Positions 8,142 to 10,256 of a stretch of 10,256 bases of DNA are shown here, in pieces. The stretch spans positions 1-10,256 of the forward strand of contig NZ_JYJG01000371.1 in NCBI RefSeq assembly GCF_000955955.1. Direction: 5' to 3'. Below the pieces are notes generated by a model, which searched no databases, was not told where the DNA came from, and saw nothing but the letters and a program-made list of their open reading frames with translations. Both the position numbers and the translations under genes were made by a program. The stretch is from Lentzea aerocolonigenes (GTDB lineage: Bacteria > Actinomycetota > Actinomycetes > Mycobacteriales > Pseudonocardiaceae). Position 1 is the stretch's first letter. Every line of letters starts with the position of its first letter.

Positions 8142-9093
8142 CCGTAAATGGCTCAGTCTGCTCACTGCGATCTTGTTCACGACCGGGTGTGCGGCGACCG
8201 TGCAGGACACTCCGGCCGGCGAGGTCGTGCTCAAGGTCGGTGACCAGAAGGGCGGGGCCAAGGCGCTGCTCACGGCCGCCGGTCTGCTGAACGACTTCCC
8301 GTACAAGATCGAGTGGTCGACCTTCACCTCCGGCCCGCCGTTGCTGGAGGCCGCGTCCGCCGGTGCGATCGACCTCGGCGGTGTCGGCAACACCCCGCCG
8401 ATCTTCGCCGCCGCCGCGAACGCCAAGATCGCCGCCGTCGCCGCGTCGAAGGGCGAGGTCGAGGCCGACGCGATCCTGGTGCCGGAGAACTCGCCGCTCA
8501 GGACAGTGGCGGACCTGAAGGGCAGGAACATCGCGGTCGCGAAGGGCAGCTCGGCGCACGGCCAGGTGCTGCTCACGTTGCGCGCCAACGGTTTGACCAC
8601 CAAGGACGTGACGCTGAACTTCCTGCAGCCGAGCGACGCGTACGGCGCGTTCACGCAGGGCAAGGTCGACGCCTGGGCGGTCTGGGACCCGTACACCGCG
8701 CAGGCGCAGCAGGAAGCCAAGGCGCGTGTGCTGACCGACGGCCGGGGTAAGTCGAACGGCTACGGCTTCCAGGTCGCCGGCCGCAAGGCGTTGGACGACA
8801 AGGGGAAGAACCCGGCGCTCAAGGAGTACCTGGTCCGCTACTACAAGGCGCAGAAGTGGGCCGACACGCACCGCGAGGAGTGGGCGAAGGCGTGGGCGGC
8901 CGAGACCGGGCTCAAGTACGAGGTCGCCTTGGCCGCGGTGAACCGCAACGGCGACCTGCCGGTGAAGATCGACGACACGCTCCTCAAGTCGGAGCAGGAG
9001 CTCGCGGACGCGTTCAGCGAGGACAAGACGTTGCCGGGCAAGGTCGACTTCGCCAAGTTCGTCGACACGAGGTTCCAGGGAGATCTGGCATGA
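8122..9093 (+). CDS. ssuA: aliphatic sulfonate-binding lipoprotein
   Basis: This solute-binding protein captures alkanesulfonates outside the membrane and delivers them to SsuC. The 323-residue product starts with a basic region (KQLPSRK) and a hydrophobic core (about 10-20), then FTTGC with C23 as the likely lipid-modified cysteine; the -3 Thr is not the usual Leu, so the lipobox is weak. The mature part matches the SsuA/NMT1-type fold: VLKVGDQKGGA (36-46), SGPPLLEAASAGAIDLGGVG (70-89), TPPIFAAAA (91-99), AILVPENSPLRTVADLKGR (117-135), then KVDAWAVWDPYTAQAQ (181-196), all typical of sulfonate binders. The ATG at 8122 is only 3 nt from GGGAG; the TTG at 8125 is better spaced (6 nt) and would shorten it by one residue. 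It overlaps the ssuB end by 20 bp and shares ATGA with ssuD. Confidence 0.9.
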   Translation: MLKQLPSRKWLSLLTAILFTTGCAATVQDTPAGEVVLKVGDQKGGAKALLTAAGLLNDFPYKIEWSTFTSGPPLLEAASAGAIDLGGVGNTPPIFAAAANAKIAAVAASKGEVEADAILVPENSPLRTVADLKGRNIAVAKGSSAHGQVLLTLRANGLTTKDVTLNFLQPSDAYGAFTQGKVDAWAVWDPYTAQAQQEAKARVLTDGRGKSNGYGFQVAGRKALDDKGKNPALKEYLVRYYKAQKWADTHREEWAKAWAAETGLKYEVALAAVNRNGDLPVKIDDTLLKSEQELADAFSEDKTLPGKVDFAKFVDTRFQGDLA

Positions 9094-10256
9094 GCGTGAC
9101 GCTGCACTGGTTCCTGCCGACGTCCGGCGACGGGCGCACGGTCGTGGAGCACTTCCACGCTCAGCGCGCACCTGCCGCCGGAGCCCGTCGCGAGCCGGAC
9201 ATCGACTACCTGGCGCAGATCGCGCGCACGGCCGAGCAGGTCGGGTTCACCGGCGTGCTCACGCCGACCGGCACGTGGTGCGAGGACGCCTGGCTGACCA
9301 CGGCCGCGCTGATCGGGCAGACGACCACGCTGAAGTTCCTGGTGGCGTTCCGGCCGGGTGTGCTGTCGCCGACGCTCGCCGCGCAGATGGCCTCGACGTA
9401 CCAGCGGATCTCGCGCGGCCGGTTGCTGCTGAACGTGGTGACCGGTGGCGATTCCGTTGAGCAGCAACGGTTCGGCGACTGGCTCGACCACGACCAGCGG
9501 TACTCGCGCACCGACGAGTTCCTGCAGATCGTGCGCGGGATCTGGACCGGCGAGCCGTATTCGTTCCAGGGCAAGCACTACCAGGTCGAAGGGGCGACGG
9601 CGCTGGCCGCGCCGGATCCCGTCCCGCCGATCTACTTCGGTGGCTCGTCGGACGCCGCTTTGCCGGTGGCCGCGCGCAACGCCGATGTGTACCTGACCTG
9701 GGGCGAGCCCCCGGCGGATGTGGCCGCGAAGATCGCGCGGGTGCGGGCGTTGACCGATCGGCCGATCCGGTTCGGCATCAGGCTGCACACGATCAGCCGG
9801 GACACGTCGGCGGAAGCGTGGGCGTCTGCTGCGAAGCTGCTCGACGCACTCGACCCGGCCGCCGTGGCGAAGGCGCAGGAGCAGCTGAGCAAGTCGGAAT
9901 CCGTTGGCCAGCAACGGATGGTGGCGCTGCACGGTGGCGATCTCAGCCGTGGTGTGCGCGGTCTGGAGATCTACCCGAACCTGTGGGCTGGCGTCGGACT
10001 CGTGCGAGGCGGCGCGGGAACGGCGTTGGTGGGCTCGCACGAAGAAGTCGCCGACCTGATCGAGGAATACCACTCCATCGGTATCAGCGAGTTCGTCCTC
10101 TCCGGCTACCCGCACCTGGAAGAGGCGTACTGGTTCGGCGAGGGCGTGCGGCCCTTGTTGAAGCAGAGAGGTCTGCTCGACAAGGACCGCACGCCAGTGC
10201 CGCGACCGGCAACCTTCGCCGCGTCTTTCGGCGCTCAGCAGGGCACCTCGCGGCAC
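9090..10256 (+). CDS. ssuD: FMNH2-dependent alkanesulfonate monooxygenase, open at the right edge
   Basis: The enzyme uses reduced FMN and oxygen to cleave alkanesulfonates into an aldehyde and sulfite, giving the cell sulfur from organic sources. The 389 codons read to the window edge show close similarity to E. coli SsuD (381 residues): WFLPTSGDG near the N-terminus, TGTWCEDAW with C64, LVAFRPGVLSPTLAA, VTGGDSVEQQRFGDWLDHDQRY, PPIYFGGSSDAA, YLTWGEPP, RFGIRLHTI with R231 and H233, SVGQQRM, NLWAGVGLVRGGAGTALVG with R306, and VLSGYPHLEEAY with Y340. These correspond to the active-site C54, R226, H228, R297 and Y331 of the E. coli enzyme. An insertion of roughly ten residues near positions 17-38 is present compared with E. 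coli. The stop lies beyond the window. The ATG overlaps the ssuA TGA as ATGA. The partner flavin reductase ssuE is not seen. Confidence 0.95.
   Translation, partial: MSVTLHWFLPTSGDGRTVVEHFHAQRAPAAGARREPDIDYLAQIARTAEQVGFTGVLTPTGTWCEDAWLTTAALIGQTTTLKFLVAFRPGVLSPTLAAQMASTYQRISRGRLLLNVVTGGDSVEQQRFGDWLDHDQRYSRTDEFLQIVRGIWTGEPYSFQGKHYQVEGATALAAPDPVPPIYFGGSSDAALPVAARNADVYLTWGEPPADVAAKIARVRALTDRPIRFGIRLHTISRDTSAEAWASAAKLLDALDPAAVAKAQEQLSKSESVGQQRMVALHGGDLSRGVRGLEIYPNLWAGVGLVRGGAGTALVGSHEEVADLIEEYHSIGISEFVLSGYPHLEEAYWFGEGVRPLLKQRGLLDKDRTPVPRPATFAASFGAQQGTSRH

Noticed and set aside
6775..9171. Very long minus-strand open frame (798 codons) opposite ssuC-ssuB-ssuA
   Set aside because: It is rich in Arg, Pro, Ala and Gln with no domain, as expected opposite GC-rich genes. 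The plus strand carries three clearly recognisable transporter genes.
8841..10256. Minus-strand open frame opposite ssuA and ssuD
   Set aside because: Low-complexity composition. The plus strand encodes a clear SsuD with active-site residues.

Overview
This window is ordinary chromosomal DNA from a high-GC actinomycete. The evidence is strong G/C bias at third codon positions, frequent GTG starts, ATGA stop/start overlaps, and a 429-residue adenylosuccinate synthetase (purA) lying divergently from a small protein with a kinase-like fold. That last arrangement recalls the purA/Rv0358 neighbourhood of Mycobacterium. A Pseudonocardiales host (Lentzea- or Saccharothrix-like) is a guess from overall flavour, not a demonstrated placement. 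There are no rRNA or tRNA genes, CRISPR arrays, transposases or phage genes that I can see.

Layout. (1) About 107-1249, plus strand: a six-helix FUSC/aromatic-acid-exporter-like membrane protein. (2) 1179-2062, minus strand: an exported HNH nuclease of the GmrSD C-terminal (DUF1524) type, followed by a small, very acidic protein of unknown function whose longest start overlaps the nuclease stop as ATGA. The small gene converges on the FUSC gene and overlaps its 3' end by 71 bp. (3) 2167-2817, minus strand: a short diacylglycerol-kinase-like protein without a recognisable GGDGT nucleotide loop, divergent from purA. (4) 2886-4175, plus strand: purA, with two adjacent inverted repeats in its leader, one covering the ribosome binding site. 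(5) 4182-6545, minus strand: a large polytopic M48-type zinc metalloprotease with a C-terminal, probably extracytoplasmic, helical domain. It ends 6 bp from the purA stop. (6) 6688 to the right edge, plus strand: the sulfonate-utilisation genes ssuC-ssuB-ssuA-ssuD. These are overlapping genes behind one candidate promoter, whose predicted start point falls on the first in-frame GTG of ssuC (a possible leaderless start).

How the genes work together. The ssu cluster forms one pathway. SsuA captures alkanesulfonates outside the cell, SsuC and SsuB import them, and SsuD uses reduced flavin and oxygen to release sulfite for cysteine synthesis. The FMN reductase SsuE that should feed SsuD is not in the window. 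SsuD runs off the right edge after 389 codons with no stop reached, already longer than the 381 residues of the E. coli enzyme, so it is close to complete. PurA makes adenylosuccinate from IMP and is housekeeping. The nuclease, protease and FUSC protein have no obvious functional link to these pathways.

I see no clearly new multi-gene system. The best leads are the nuclease with its acidic neighbour, the degenerate kinase-like protein next to purA, and the palindromes in the purA leader.
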